The notes beneath the pieces were generated by a model. It was not told the DNA's origin and did not search any database. It saw nothing but the letters and a program-made list of their open reading frames with translations. Position numbers and translations under genes: made by a program. Shown in pieces: positions 12,655 through 24,164 of a DNA stretch of 64,000 nucleotides. Within the stretch, counting starts at the first letter, position 1; the number at the start of each line of letters is the position of its first letter. Source of the DNA: Melastoma dodecandrum (lineage: Eukaryota; Streptophyta; Magnoliopsida; Myrtales; Melastomataceae); NCBI GenBank assembly GCA_029817715.1, contig JARUPY010000467.1, forward strand, positions 1-64,000, written 5' to 3'.

Positions 12655-13947
12655 TGTTCGCGTCGAAAACGGATCACGTCGGAAATATTTAGCAATAAGA
12701 CTCACAAGGATTGTAAATGTGGTCGCCAGTAAGTAATTGAATGAAATTAATCGAATGTAAACAGTTTCACGATAAGTAAAGAATGCTTACAGCCATAAAA
12801 ATAAAAACAAGGATGGTAGTAAGGTTGTAGACTGGTTACTGGGCTCTGTAAAGTCCGAGCTAAGTCGTAGACTTGATGCTGGAAACTGCAGTCCAGCAGG
12901 TTTGGGCGATGAAGGACGTCGCAGACTTGACGCTTGGCACTCCGGACTTGAGAATCTGGGCAGCGTCGTCGTAGACTTGATGATAGACTGCCGTAGACTT
13001 GCACTCCTTGGCCGGAACAACTCGGTTGCTGGGCTTGGTGGACGGAATGTGGTCGAATGTAGAGGCGGACGTGGATACCAAGGCTACGGTTGCTCATCCT
13101 GGTGGCGGAGTCGAAGGCGGGAATTGCGTGCCGGGACTACGGTGGCTCGTCCTGGCGGTGGAATGCTGGCGGGGAGTTGTTACCAGAGCTACGGTTGCTC
13201 GCTCTGAAGGTGGAAGCGAAGGCGGAGTTTGGCCGTCGGAGCTACGGTTGCTCACCCTAACGGTGGAAGTGCAGACGGAGTTTGGCTGTCGGAGCTACGG
13301 TTGCTCACCCTAACGGTGGAAGTGCAGACGGAGTTTGGCTGTCGGAGCTACGGTTGCTCACTCTGACGGTGGAAGTGAAGGCGGAGTTTGGCTGTCGGAG
13401 CTACGGTTGCTCACTCTGACGATGGAAAGAAGACCAATGAAATTTTAAGAGTTTCGCCCAAGTCGGGGAATCCTAACAACTAACACCTAAGGGGTGACGA
13501 GCAAGATAAGCTTCTGTTGGCTGATTTGTTCGTGCTTTTCTCTGAGGGAGATCCTCTCCCTTTTATACCCGGTCTGTTATGACCTTCTGAAGATCTTCCA
13601 AACTCAACCACCCCCAAGGATCTCGGAGCTAACAAACTGACTTCCACTCGTGTGGACGTGGGTCGTATACTCCTTTGACTTCGGGGTTAATCAATTGTCT
13701 TTTAAAACGTGCATCAGTACAGACGTGGAGCTCCATTTATCTCGGGGTTATTTAACCGTTCTCCATGACGTGTGTCCTGTGCAAGCGCAGGCTTGTAGAC
13801 TTCCTCTGGTTACAGGATCACTACTCAGTCGTATAGTCTGTGTAGACTACAGATGCAGGTCTGGTGTGTCTAACTCTGTTATGGTCTTAGCGTTAATTGT
13901 GGGCTTTGTCAGAAATAGTAGGCCCAAAATAATTTATTGTGTCAACA
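12655..13947 (-). repeat. Tat-like element, 3' LTR (1293 bp)
   Basis: It begins TGTTCGCGTCG and ends GTGTCAACA in + orientation. It contains four complete 53-bp tandem units (starts at 13209, 13262, 13315, 13368) with the core ggagctacggttgctca. The sister LTR has three units. The small plus-strand ORFs inside these repeats are not considered genes. Confidence 0.92.
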
Positions 13948-13950
13948 TAA

Positions 13951-13968
13951 GCCCCCTTTTTTGCTGAG
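13951..13968 (-). other. Polypurine tract of the Tat-like element
   Basis: On the minus strand AGCAAAAAAGGGGGC lies three bases before the 3' LTR, the expected place for plus-strand priming. It supports the minus orientation. Confidence 0.8.
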
Positions 13969-14338
13969 AGGACTTCTGTCGCCCGAGCATTTCTGACATT
14001 TCTTGCGTCACAAGAAAAATCTTTTATCCACTGCAGAAAGAAACCTTTCGTCTTCTTCCTTCTGCAGAAAGAAAACCTTTTGTCTTCTTCCTCCTACCTT
14101 CTGCGGACAGAAAACTTTTCGTCTTCTTCCTTCCAAACTCTCTTTAAATACCCTTACCAACTTTCTGAAAAAACCTCACTTCTCGCTTTAATGATGTCTC
14201 ATCTTTTCAAACTCCAAACCTTGGGTCTTACTTCCAAGCATTGCTTCTTGGTATGGTTCCTCTACCAATAGAGTCCTTCATCTCCTTATGTTAAGAGAAC
14301 TTTATGGATCTCTTAAAGATAAGTGGTTTCTCTCGCTC

Positions 14339-14357
14339 CCCCCCCCCCCCCCCCCCC
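14339..14357 (+). repeat. Poly-C tract
   Basis: A run of about 18 C between gct and gctgagagg, inside the 3' untranslated part of the Tat-like element. On the element's own strand it is a long G run, likely unstable in length. Confidence 0.9.
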
Positions 14358-14898
14358 GCTGAGAGGCCAGTGGCGCAGAAAAAGTCCTCCACTTGGCTCG
14401 GGGAACAGAGGCACGAGTGTTTCATGCATCCATGGCCTAGCTTAGTGCTCACACGTAACCAAATATCCCTCAACGCTGGTACAGTTGAGTGTTGTGGAAC
14501 GTGTATGCTCGAGCCCTTCTGCCTATTTAAAGACAAACGGCTGTACGTCTCCGTGACAGGGCACACCCATCCCACTGGAAGTTTCTCAGAGGTATACACC
14601 ACGACTGGTTCTCCTTTCCTGCCACTCGTCCTACTCTTTTGCAAAGAAGGATCTTCCAAAAACAGTATATCCTTCTGCAAGAGGCGCCATCAGCACGCAA
14701 TCCAAAGACTGGACAACCTCAGAAGGCCATTCAGACAGCCAAGTATTGTTGTAGATGGCTCAGATCCAGTTCTGAAGCAAACGAAGACCCTGGGGCTGTA
14801 TCGTCTTCATCACCTAACATTACAGCAGACTGACCTCGAAGGGCAGAAGGCTTGCAGTGTTCAGTGTCCCATCATACACGAGCTTTCCTTTGGCCCGG

Positions 14899-15117
14899 TG
14901 AGACAGGCCGTAGGTATTCACAAGTTGACTCGTTACTGCCAGACTCCAGGGAAAAATAAGCGAAAACCCAGTGAGGCAGACCGTAGGTATTCACGAGTCA
15001 ACCCGCCTCTGCCAGACCTTAGGGAAGCAGAGGCGATCGCCCAATGAGGCAGACCGTAGGTATTCACGAGTCGACCTGCTTCTGCCAGACCCCAGGGACG
15101 AAAAGGCAGAAGGAGAA
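14899..15117 (-). repeat. Three 73-bp tandem repeats in the 3' region of the Tat-like element
   Basis: Units start at 14899, 14972 and 15045, each with the core ccgtaggtattcac and a gccagac element. Tandem repeats between pol and the 3' LTR are characteristic of Tat/Ogre-group elements. The overlapping 247-codon plus-strand ORF (14304-15047) crosses these repeats and is not regarded as a gene. Confidence 0.85.
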
Positions 15118-15249
15118 GAACAAGGAGCGGAAGAGGAAAAGAAAGTGTGATCGACTGGGTTTACGATGCAGCTGTCGAAGAGCTAACCAAGTGCGAGAAA
15201 CAGGAGAATGAACGTTGGTCACAAAGAGCCCCTCGTTTGAAGATGTCTC

Positions 15250-15970
15250 AAAGATGGTAGACATAAAGCTCTACCTTTGTCGACTTAACGACTACATCAT
15301 CAATGTAGACTTCTATTGTCTTGCCAAGGGAGGCATCAAATATAGTGTTCATTGCTCGCTGATAGGTAGCACCAGCGTTCTTTAATCCAAATGGCATTAC
15401 TACCCATTCGAATATTCCTAGGGGGTATATGAATGCTGTTTTGTGTATATCTTCTTCTGCGATGAAACTTTGGTTGTAATCAGAAAAACCATCGATGAAT
15501 GACATAATCTGATGCCCTGCTGTCTTGTCTATAAGATCGTCTACGATGGGCTTAGGGTATTCGTCCTTTGGAGTAGCACGATTCGGATATCTAAAGTCTA
15601 TACAGACTCTGATTTTACCGTTCTTTTTAAGACGGGCACGATGCTAGAAATCCACTATGTATAGCGTGAAATCCTTATGTAACATGCTCGAAAAAGTTTT
15701 TTAACTTCTTCAAACACTAATTGTGTTACTTTCTTAGTCATGCGCCTTGGTGCTTGCTGCACTGGTTTAAAATCCTTCTTGATGGGAAGAGTGTATTCCA
15801 CTAGTCTACGGTCTAAACCTGGCATCTCAGTATAATCCCAGGCGAAACAGTCCTTGAATTCCTCAAGTACTCCCTTAATAGCATTAAAGAGTTCTTTATT
15901 TACTGAAGAACTAATGAAAATAATCCTAGGAGAAGACTCGCTTCCTATATTAATGCTAACCAATGGGTCG
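15250..15970 (-). pseudogene. Truncated reverse transcriptase of the Tat-like element
   Basis: On the minus strand: DCFAWDYTEMPGLDRRLVEY and APRRMTKKV (15655-15963), a broken middle with RVCIDFRYPNRATPKDEYP, then FIDGFSDYNQ, FEWVVMPFGLKNAGATYQRA and the catalytic YIDDVVVKS (15248-15505). The sequence leaves the family right after YIDDVVVKSTK, at about 15275, which marks the internal deletion junction. Thumb, RNase H and integrase domains, normally more than 2 kb, are gone. At least one frameshift and a stop near 15650 interrupt the finger domain. Confidence 0.88.
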
Positions 15971-16391
15971 CATGGGGTATCAAAGACTCACGTTCCTCTG
16001 TACCACCTAAGTCAGTAGACACGGGCTTATTACAAGCGTTAGGCTCTCTAAGCGCTTCTGAGTTTATTGAAAGCCAAGAGATAGGTTGTCTATAGCAATG
16101 ATTTCCTTGGTAGACTTGAAGCCGTCGAATGACATCGACGACTGCTTCGTTCCCTTCTTCGTTCTGGTCCATAGGTTCCTTCCTTTAGGAGTCTATCGGG
16201 CTCCAACTCCGCAACAGCGTTTTGCTGGTCCTTTCCATCTTCGTCTTCCTTTGCTCCATTAGTTCTTACGGGGTTTTCGCCCGAATTAACCTTTTACAAA
16301 ACTTCCTCTATGACCTTGGCAAACAGCTCATCTCTCCATCCAATTGGAACGATCGGCCCCGTCTCTGACTTAGGGTGCGATATTCCATAGT

Positions 16392-17533
16392 TTACGATGT
16401 AGTCAAACTTTCCAGATGGTTGACCAAGGGGTCCGACGGTAGGTCGCCAAGCTTATAACGCTGTTCCAGTGTGAGGTCCTTAACAGTCTTGCTTGTCTCT
16501 GTATGTAAGATACCTTTGTCACAACAGGAGTATTCATCAGCCTTGATAATTTCAATTTCAGAGTCGACCCACAACATCAACTCTCTATGTAAAGTGGAAG
16601 GAATAGTTGCCACTTTATGGAGCCAGTCGCGGCCCAACAAAGCATTAAAAGTAGGAATTATGTCTATCACAAAGAATGCGGTTTCTCTTTCCTGGCGACC
16701 GACTTCAAGGTGCACAGAGAAAACCCCTAAGCATTCAGACTTCCTACCATTAAAACCACTCACTGCGACATTGGTTTTAACCAAGTCGTGAGGCTTATAC
16801 CCAAGCATTTTAAACCTGGACAGATGAAGCACATTTATAGTAAGTAGCTCCATTGTCTATAAGGACTCGACTCACCACTGTACCATCAAAGGTAGCGGTT
16901 ATGTATAAAGAATGCATGTGTTGTTTCATGCTATCAGATGGTTTCTCCAACCAATTCAGTGGGAAGCAGGAGAACAAGGAAGAGGCATTTTATCTCTTAG
17001 GGTCTCCACATTTCGCTTACTACGAAGTCTACAGGCAGGGTAAGAGTATTGCAGCTCACGACTGGCCTCATTTCCCTGTCGACATCACTTGGGATTTCGC
17101 TCCGAAGTGGGGTATAATCGAAACTTGAGCCAGGCTCTTCTGAATGGTCTGTAAACTCGATGTGCTCTGCTTTGGCGTTCAATCCCATTGTAGGCACCCT
17201 AGCCGGTAGAGCGGCTCCTGAGAGGGTAGGCCTAGGCCTCTTAGCAATGTGACTTAGACGTTTGTCCCTTCTCTTGCGAGCCCTTGGTGGCAAAGTGGTT
17301 TTGCCCACTGCTTTCTGCCAAAATTTTGAAGGGTTAACCACTTTAATTATCCTTGATCTCTTAGAACCAAGGAGAGTTTGACATACCTCGACAAAGTCTC
17401 CAACGAATGGATCGTATCCTACCACCGTCCGCGTTGGTACCTGTTGCTGTTCCGGACAAGTGTTGTTAGTTTCACAAGTACCTATAGCTGTAGAGCGCGC
17501 GGGTTTGACCACGATCTCTCCATTTGAGGACAA
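16392..17533 (-). pseudogene. Protease region of the Tat-like element
   Basis: The segment VLIDNGA (about 16850-16870) is the Tat-type variant of the aspartic protease active site. It is followed after a frame break by FKMLGYKPHDLVKTNVAV, VSGFNGRKSECLGVF, IPTFNALLGRDWLHKV and IPSTLHRELMLW (16392-16853), which follow the family pattern closely. An upstream ORF (16997-17533) with basic and proline-rich sequence links gag to the protease. The protease would cleave the element polyprotein. The frame shift right after DNGA separates active-site aspartate and body. Confidence 0.82.
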
Positions 17534-17849
17534 GTCTACAAGCTTGAGGAAGTAGTTGACACAACAGGAGGTACAGAGCTGAGTGATCAGGATACTGTTT
17601 TGAGCTATAAGCTTGCATTTCTAGCAGAGCATCCTCTCATCAAGGAACTGAGCTATCGGTGGTCCTGTTCGGAGTGCCTGGATGTCTACCTTAGGCGTTC
17701 CGTGTCTCGGCTTGTTCCCTTTCTCCCATGGCCTTTCAGACCGCTGGGTTCTACTAAGATCGTCATCCTCTACGTTTCCAGAGCGAGATTCACCAGAGTG
17801 GCCATGTCTTTCCTGCCCCGGCTTTGCCCCTTGTTGAGAGGACGAATCA

Positions 17850-19940
17850 TTAAACTCCAGATGTCGTTTGGGACGTTCGAAACGCTCGGGGCTGCTGTTC
17901 GGGTGCTCTACCTCGACCATGAGGACCACCTCTTCCTCCCCGGGTAGCTGGCCTGTGCTCTGCGTTTGAGGGGCTCTTGAATCCCCTTTGTGAATTGTTG
18001 GAGGCACTTCGCGAACTTGGGGAGACTATTCCCATCGCTACTTCCTCAAGTGGGGTCAGGTCATACCAGGAATCCCCCTGATTGTTCTGCAAATACTTCC
18101 TAAACGTGTTGCATCTATCAGTGGTGTGTGTGTCACCCATGTGCCAGCAACAGAGACTGGGCGCCACTTCCTTGACCGGACAGGTGACTACAACCTTATC
18201 AGCCAGGCGACGGAAGAGGGCATTCGCCACCAAAGTCTCCCCGGGAAACTTTATATCCTGTAGGGAAAAATCTATATTAGTTTCGATGAAATTTGATGTC
18301 TACATCAGAAACATCAAACATATGAATGGCTATTTCGTCGTCAAAAGGTCTGTCGTCGACCATAGTGACTTCGTCTACTTCAGGAAAGCACAATTCCTTT
18401 GACTCTATGAGGTCCTGAATTATATTCCTGAATGACAGACAGTCCCTGGTCGTGTATGTAAACGACCCATGCCATTTGCAGTAATTCCTAGTTTTTTCTC
18501 TTTCTGTCTGGGGGGCTCTATGGCCTGGCTTAAGCTTAATCCGCTTCCGTTGGATGAGCCAATCAAAAATTGCATCTGCCTTGTCTACGTCGAAAGAATA
18601 TTTTCTTTCTTCACCAGACTTCTGAGCGCTTTTGCTTTTGAGTTTTTCCTTGCCAAAGGTTCACAAACCGTTGCTTCGCCTTTCACGAATTCGACCATGT
18701 CTACCTCAAGGGTTTCCAACTGATAAGCATTCTTAGACTGGGCTTCTTCCATCAGTAACTGATGGTATTCAGTCGCTCTCCTAGACAAGTCATACAGGTC
18801 ATTAAACCTTTCCCCCTATAGCTTCTCCTTGAAAGGCATAGACAACGCGTTTAACGTAATCATCAACTGATCCCTTTCAGGAATTGCAGGTCTACAGCGA
18901 AGTAGCGCCTTTCGTAGACGCATGAGAAACTGTCCTGGGTGTTCTCCAGCGGTCTGCTTAAGCCGCATCACCTCAAAGATTGACATGGGGGTGTCTAGCC
19001 TAGCAAATGCTTTCATAAAGAAAGACTGCATTTCCGCCTATGATGTTACTGATCCAGGAGGTAGACTCGCATACCATGTGAAAACATCTCCTGTAAGAGA
19101 GTTCAGAAATAATTTTAGCTTCCAAAAATCATTGGCCATAGCATCTCCTGCCTGATGAGTGAACCGGGCTATATGCTCCATGGGTGTCATCTCATCTTCC
19201 CCTGAAAAGCGGGTAAAATCAGGTACTCTGTACCCCCTGGGCAGGGGAAAGTCCCTGTCGATGTAGGCAGGGTATGGACATCTGTATATACCAGGGTCAT
19301 CCTGCTTGACAGCCCCAAGTACCATCTGTTCCAAGACCTGAGCAATCGTCTCCCTCAGATTCTGTGGTGGTACATGATCGAATTGTTCTCGAACATATTC
19401 TTGACTCACTTTCTCTGGAGGATAAGACACCCTTGCTGTGGCTCGAGGTGGCTGTGGGTTTACCGAGACATTAGTGTAGAAGCTCTCTGCCCGTGGTAGA
19501 CTTCCCATAGCGGGAGCTTTCCCTAGAGGTATCTCCTCTACGGGTGCTTTACCAGGTCGGCGAGGGGGTATGCCACTTGCATACCTATTTGTTTCACTCT
19601 GGTCCTCTACGTCATCGTCTACAGGGTTCACTACGTACACAGCATTTGCCTTCCAAGACGTAGGAGACCGAGAGGTAGTAGGCCTTGATGGGGACATCCT
19701 TCCCTATTGTAGGCCTCTGTAGCGCGTTGGCTAACGCCGCCCCAAGGCTCACCCTCCTGGAACGACACATTGCGCCTCTCCGCATGCCTGGCGTCTTCCA
19801 TGAAAGAATTCTCTCTGTCTACGGGGACACTTGGCTTTGCACCGACATTTGGCCTATTTAAAGCACTGAGTTGTTCCAAAATCTGAGCCATATTGTCTTG
19901 CAATCCAGTGATATGTCTGTCCATTAGGCTCCTCATATCA
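17850..19940 (-). pseudogene. gag of the Tat-like element
   Basis: The capsid-type gag region is recognisable from FTRFSGEDEMTPMEHIARF and KLKLFLNSLTGDVFTWYA (about 19040-19270), then DTPMSIFEVMRLKQ and ERDQLMITLNALS (18816-19031). Farther downstream is a Tat-type CCHC-like segment, CCWHMGDTHTTDRC (about 18110-18155), followed by an R/G-rich tail. An upstream N-terminal part (19631-19936) is in a different frame. At least three breaks occur: a frameshift near 19690, a stop near 19037, and several stops in 18240-18590. The polypeptide cannot be made in one piece. Gag packages the RNA in the particle of this element. Confidence 0.85.
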
Positions 19941-20156
19941 GTGAATTTTTTGTGGAATTCAAGCCATGATATGAACTCAGAAGGAGTATGTACCCCTGAA
20001 TCAGGTTGATTCGCAGTTTCTTGGCTCCCTAGAGCCGCGGTCTCAACATTTAAGTCTCCCGCTATAAATTGACCGTCTCTAACTGATGGAGGTAGAGGGT
20101 CGCGATTAGCTCCGCTCCTGGTACTTTTTGCTATCTGAAAACTTTAAGTTTCACGA

Positions 20157-20174
20157 CTCCCACTGTGGTCGCCA
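20157..20174 (-). other. Primer-binding site of the Tat-like element
   Basis: Read on the minus strand just inside the 5' LTR, the sequence is TGGCGACCACAGTGGGAG. TGG-initial sites of this kind, attributed to tRNA-Arg or tRNA-Asp, are known from the Tat/Ogre group; I cannot be sure which tRNA is used here. Confidence 0.65.
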
Positions 20175-20180
20175 AAAACG

Positions 20181-21422
20181 TGTTCGCATCGAAAACGGAT
20201 CACGTCGGAAATATTTGGCAATAAGACTCACAGGGATTGTAAATGTGGTCGCCCGTAAGTAATTGAATGAAATTGATCGAATGTAAACAGTTTCACAATA
20301 AGTAAAAAATGCTTACAACCATAAAAATAAAACAAGGGTGGTAGGAAGGTTGTAGACTCGCTACTGGGCTCTGTAGACTCATAGCGGAGTTGTAGACTTG
20401 ATGCTGGAAACTGCAGTCCAGCAGGTCCGGGGGATGAAGGACGTCGCGGACTTGACGTTGGGCACTATGAACTTGAGAATCTGGGCAGTGTCATCGTAGA
20501 CTTGAAGACAGAGTGCCGTAGACTTGCACTTCTTGCCGGCACAACTCGGTTGCTGGGCTTGGTGGACGGAATGTTGTCGAATGTAGAGGCGGACGTGGAT
20601 ACCAAGGCTACGGTTGCTCACCCTGGTGGCGGAGTCGAAGGCGAAATTGTGTACCAAGACTACGGTGGCTCGTCCTGGCAGTGGAATGCTGGAGGGGAGT
20701 TGTTACCAGAGCTACGGTTGCTTGCGCTGACGGTGGAAGCGAAGGCGGAGTTTGGCCGTCGGAGCTACGGTTGCTCCCCTTGACGGTGGAAGTGGAGGCG
20801 GAGTTTGGCCGTCGGAGCTATGGTTGCTCACTCTGACGGTGGAAGTGAAGGCAGAGTTTGGCTATCGGAGCTACGGTTGCTCACTCTGACGGTGGAAGGA
20901 AGACCAATGAAACTTTAAGAGTTTCGCCCAGGTCGGGGAATCCTAACAACTAACAACTAAGGGGTGACAAGCAAGATAAGCTTCTGTTGGCTGATTTGTT
21001 CGTGCTTTTCTCTGAGGGAGATCCTCTCCCTTTTATACCCGGTTTGTTATGACCTTATGAAGATCTTCCAAACTCAACCACCCCCAAGGAACTCGGAGCC
21101 AACAAACTGACTTCCACTCGTGTGGACGTGGGTCGTAGACTCCTTTGACTTCGGGGTTAATCAATTGTCTTTTAAGACGTGCATAAGTACAGACGTGGGT
21201 TGTAAGCTCCATTTATCTCGGGGCTATTTAACCGTTATCCATGACGTGTATCTTGTGCAAGCGCAAGCTTGTAGACTTCCTCTGGTTATAGGATCACTAC
21301 TCAGCCATATAGTCTGTATAGACTACAGATGCAGGCCTGGTGTGTCTAACTCTGTTACGGGCTTAGCGTCTATTGTAGGCTTTGCCAGAAATAGTAGGCC
21401 AAAATAATCTATTGTGTCAACA
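20181..21422 (-). repeat. Tat-like element, 5' LTR (1242 bp)
   Basis: Sister of 12655-13947, with three 53-bp units (starts at 20732, 20785, 20838). The length difference between the LTRs (51 bp) is close to one repeat unit, so most of it is explained by unit gain or loss. Confidence 0.92.
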
Positions 21423-21448
21423 CGGCGCCGGCGGTCTCGCTCAACAAT

Positions 21449-21460
21449 TGGTATCCGAGC
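21449..21460 (+). other. tRNA-Met-type primer-binding site of the TRIM-like element
   Basis: TGGTATCCGAGC sits two bases after the LTR end. It differs by one base from the common plant primer site TGGTATCAGAGC, which is complementary to the 3' end of initiator tRNA-Met. It fixes the + orientation of the outer element. Confidence 0.8.
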
Positions 21461-22185
21461 GAGGTCGTAAACATCGGTGGATTTTCTCGACGGAAGTTCA
21501 GAGGGGGCAAGCCTTGATAAGGGGAAGGATGATGATACAGTGGACTAGGTGTCCATGAGAATAGAGGTGTGCATGGGCTCATGGATTTTGAGCCAAGAAA
21601 GGATGTCGATGGGAGTTAGTACACTGGGTTCAATGGATACTTGCAGGATCGACGGACGCGTTGAGAGCAATGTGGAACGATTCTTTAGTTCCAGGTGAAG
21701 AAGTTTGAGATCTGAGTGAGAGTCTAATCTTCTTGCGGTGATGTGGAGTTCACCGGTTAATGATCAGGTATGCGGAGCGCGGATAATGAAAGCCACATGG
21801 GTGCTAGCCCAAGTGCAGGTTCATGCGGAATTTAGGGTTGGAGTCATGGGAGTTGGCTAGGCTATAAAGGGCAGAACAATTTGATCAAGTGAGTTGAAAC
21901 TTGTTTGTAGCTTCAGGTGGAGAAGTCAAAGGCCAACGAAATGTGTGACTTTTGTTGATGATCGTGAAGTTCATCGGTTTGAGAACAATGATGTGGGACG
22001 CATAGAGAGTGGATACCATGGTGTAGTGGTTGCTCAAGTGCGTTGTTTGTGCGGAGTTTAGAGTCGGAGTCAAGGCTCGTGGAAGCACAATATATATTTG
22101 GTCATGGAGCTTTTTCGGAGGCTTGAGAGGTCTAGAAAGGAGATTTCGAAGATTTCAGGAACATCGGCTCAAGGTGGAGTGAAGG

Positions 22186-22677
22186 TGAAATCTTGAAAAA
22201 TCTGGTAAATAATATCACATAAGATTTCTTGTGATATTATGAGATATTGAAAAGATATTGTCCTAGATTTTATTGTCTGTTATAAATAGACGGATTGCCA
22301 GAGCTACAAAATAGGAGAGTCGGATCGAATCAAGGTGAGATCCACGGGTTAGTGCGATATAGACTCTGTAATTAGGGTAAGGGAGGCGACGAGTTGTCGC
22401 GCTCCGACGTCTTTGGTAAGTTGTTGTACTGGGAACGAGGAATACACGGTGAGCGGTGAGAATGTTCGAAGAGTCGGGTAGAGGGCTTTCTACGATGACT
22501 CAGGGTGAAACTTTCTCAATGCTTTCAATCGTGTAACTCGTTGGTTATAGTGGAATCTCAAGGAGGACCTCTCCGTTAACATAGGCAGGTTTGGGACGAA
22601 CCACGTAAATCTGTGAGTCGAATACCGTCCTATTATTTCTCGATTTCGTCATCGGCGCCGGCGGTTCCCACCCAACA
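22186..22677 (+). repeat. TRIM-like element, 3' LTR
   Basis: Homologous to the interrupted 5' LTR, ending ..CCCACCCAACA. A purine-rich stretch (aaggtggagtgaagg, 22171-22185) immediately precedes it and can serve as the polypurine tract. Divergence between the two LTRs is considerable, including indels in the first 100 bp, so the insertion is old. Confidence 0.78.
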
Positions 22678-22759
22678 ATTAAAGGTAGGAACTGTATGCT
22701 CATCCAAGTTCCTAGTCAAAATACGATGACACAAAACGATTATCTTCATTACTGGGACA

Positions 22760-23215
22760 TCCTCCACAAATTTTACAAAACAGTATATTCACATTTTGAG
22801 CTTATAAAAATATTTCATAAACTATAATATGAAAAATCGAATCGTGGGCTTTATAAAATGTTATCAGCTTTTCCAGGCATCTTCGTAAAATAGTAATGAG
22901 TTTTGTAAAATTTTAATCATATTTTTCATAAAGTATAAAACTATTTCGTAACTTTCAACGTTTCGTAAATTAGGACAAAATTGACTATGGGGCTCATAAA
23001 ATTTTACATGCTTTTAGGAACACTTTCATAAATAACAATGGGATTCTAAATATTTACTAACCGATTTTTCGTAAAGTACGAAATTATTTCGTAGAGTATG
23101 AAAATCGACCGCGGCTTCATAATTACGAAGCCCAATCTCATGGTTTGTAAAATTTTATGAATTATTTTTTTCATAAAGTACGAAACTGGAAAAGTGTACC
23201 GCAACCCTAATTCCT
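22760..23215 (+). repeat. MULE left terminal inverted repeat
   Basis: The repeat is built from many diverged copies of short blocks such as TTTCGTAAA, TAAAATTTTA and ACGAAA, interspersed with cccaat/gggctt words. It aligns end to end with the reverse complement of 30150-30605, including aatcgtgggctt, cttcgtaaaatag.aatgag and aacaatggg. Outer boundary uncertain by about 20 bp. Confidence 0.85.
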
Positions 23216-24164
23216 TACCAATCGGAGGCCAACTATTAATTTATTTCCTTAACAAAAAAAAAAACTATTAATTTTTTTATTTTTTATCTTGGGACTACTT
23301 TTGTAATTAACCATTTCTTCAGCAGTGAAGAAACTCCCACAAGAAGAATTGCCTCTCCAAGCTCTTTGAGATCTCTGTCCAATGTTCACCTAAATACTTG
23401 CCTCGCCTAAAGCTCCGGGTCGGCCGGTTTTACTCCAATAAAACGTAGAAACGGGTAAATAATTTCTGACCATTTCGTCCTCATGGTGTTGAAATGGCGC
23501 TATGTTAGATAAGGGTTTGTGGTGTTTTATTTGTTGATTTGTGATCTCGTCCTTCAAGACTAATGTGTTGAGATAGGGTGTTTTGTTCTTTTCCTCGAGT
23601 GTTCTTAATGAGTAGGGTTTTATGGTGTTTCTGATCTCCTCGAGCCTGGGATTGCTACGATGATATGATTCTATAAATGATCGGGTGTTTCTATTTGTCT
23701 GCCAAAGTTGGTTGTGAGGGATGATTGTTGTTTAGATTCTAGGTTGTCATGTGTTATTAGGTTATTCTTGAGTGTCACGAGGGCTTATTTCATGTAGGTT
23801 TTAGATTCCGGACAGATTTTTTTCGTTCGAAACATGTGGGTTGTGCATTGTTGGTGGTGGCTTCTCAAATGTAAAGTTAATGACCTCATTTTATTTGTCA
23901 AATGAGACTTTGGATACAAATTACATTTCAATTGCTGATGAAACACTGCAATGTTGATTTGGATACTAGCGCTAATTTGAAAAGGAAAAGAGATCGATCA
24001 CTCACATTTTATTAGGTTCGTGACATATATAACATGTTGTTTTCTTGGAAATGGGTTAATATAAGATTATGTACATTGTATGGTGATAGCATTACATCCA
24101 AACCAGATGCAGCCCTAAGAAGATAAGTTTATTTAAATCTTTTAATGACGAAAAGTGAGCAGCT
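23216..24164. other. MULE interior, non-coding
   Basis: AT-rich sequence without recognisable coding blocks between the left inverted repeat and the first ORF. It may have held a promoter and 5' leader. Confidence 0.4.

Larger units (their letters stand above)
12655..21422 (-). mobile_element. Ty3/gypsy Tat-like LTR retrotransposon, internally deleted
   Basis: Near-identical LTRs (12655-13947 and 20181-21422, TGTT..AACA) flank a 6.2 kb interior. The 5-bp target duplication CGGCG is exact (12650-12654 and 21423-21427), and removing the insert restores the arrangement seen in the sister LTR of the host element (cggcgccggcgg). A primer site and polypurine tract place the 5' end at the right, so the element reads on the minus strand. 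The interior shows gag, a Tat-type protease and the first part of reverse transcriptase, then a junction into non-coding DNA. RNase H and integrase are missing. Frameshifts and stops break gag and pol. It is therefore defective and could only have moved with help from another element. Confidence 0.92.
12189..22677 (+). mobile_element. TRIM-like non-autonomous LTR element, split by a nested Tat element
   Basis: Two homologous segments act as LTRs: 12189/12203-12654 continued at 21428-21446, and 22186-22677. They share the block from TTATAAATAGA through the cggcgccggcgg end and finish in AACA. Directly after the 5' LTR lies TGGTATCCGAGC (21449-21460), a near match to the initiator tRNA-Met primer site. 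The internal region (21447-22185, about 740 bp) has no coding potential. Both features fit the small non-autonomous TRIM/SMART class. The outer ends are uncertain by about 15 bp because the LTR starts have diverged; a possible flanking repeat (attat/attaa) is not exact. The 5' LTR is interrupted by the Tat-like element at 12655-21422. Confidence 0.8.

Noticed and set aside
12902..13313. Overlapping plus-strand ORFs of about 100 codons
   Set aside because: They fall inside the LTR and its 53-bp tandem array; repeated SYGCS-like peptides are a by-product of the repeat.
13209..13430. CRISPR-like regular repeats
   Set aside because: The 53-bp units are head to tail without spacers, inside a plant LTR.
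14304..15047. 247-codon plus-strand ORF
   Set aside because: It lies antisense in the 3' untranslated part of the Tat-like element, starts beside a poly-C tract and runs through the 73-bp tandem repeats; no family resemblance.
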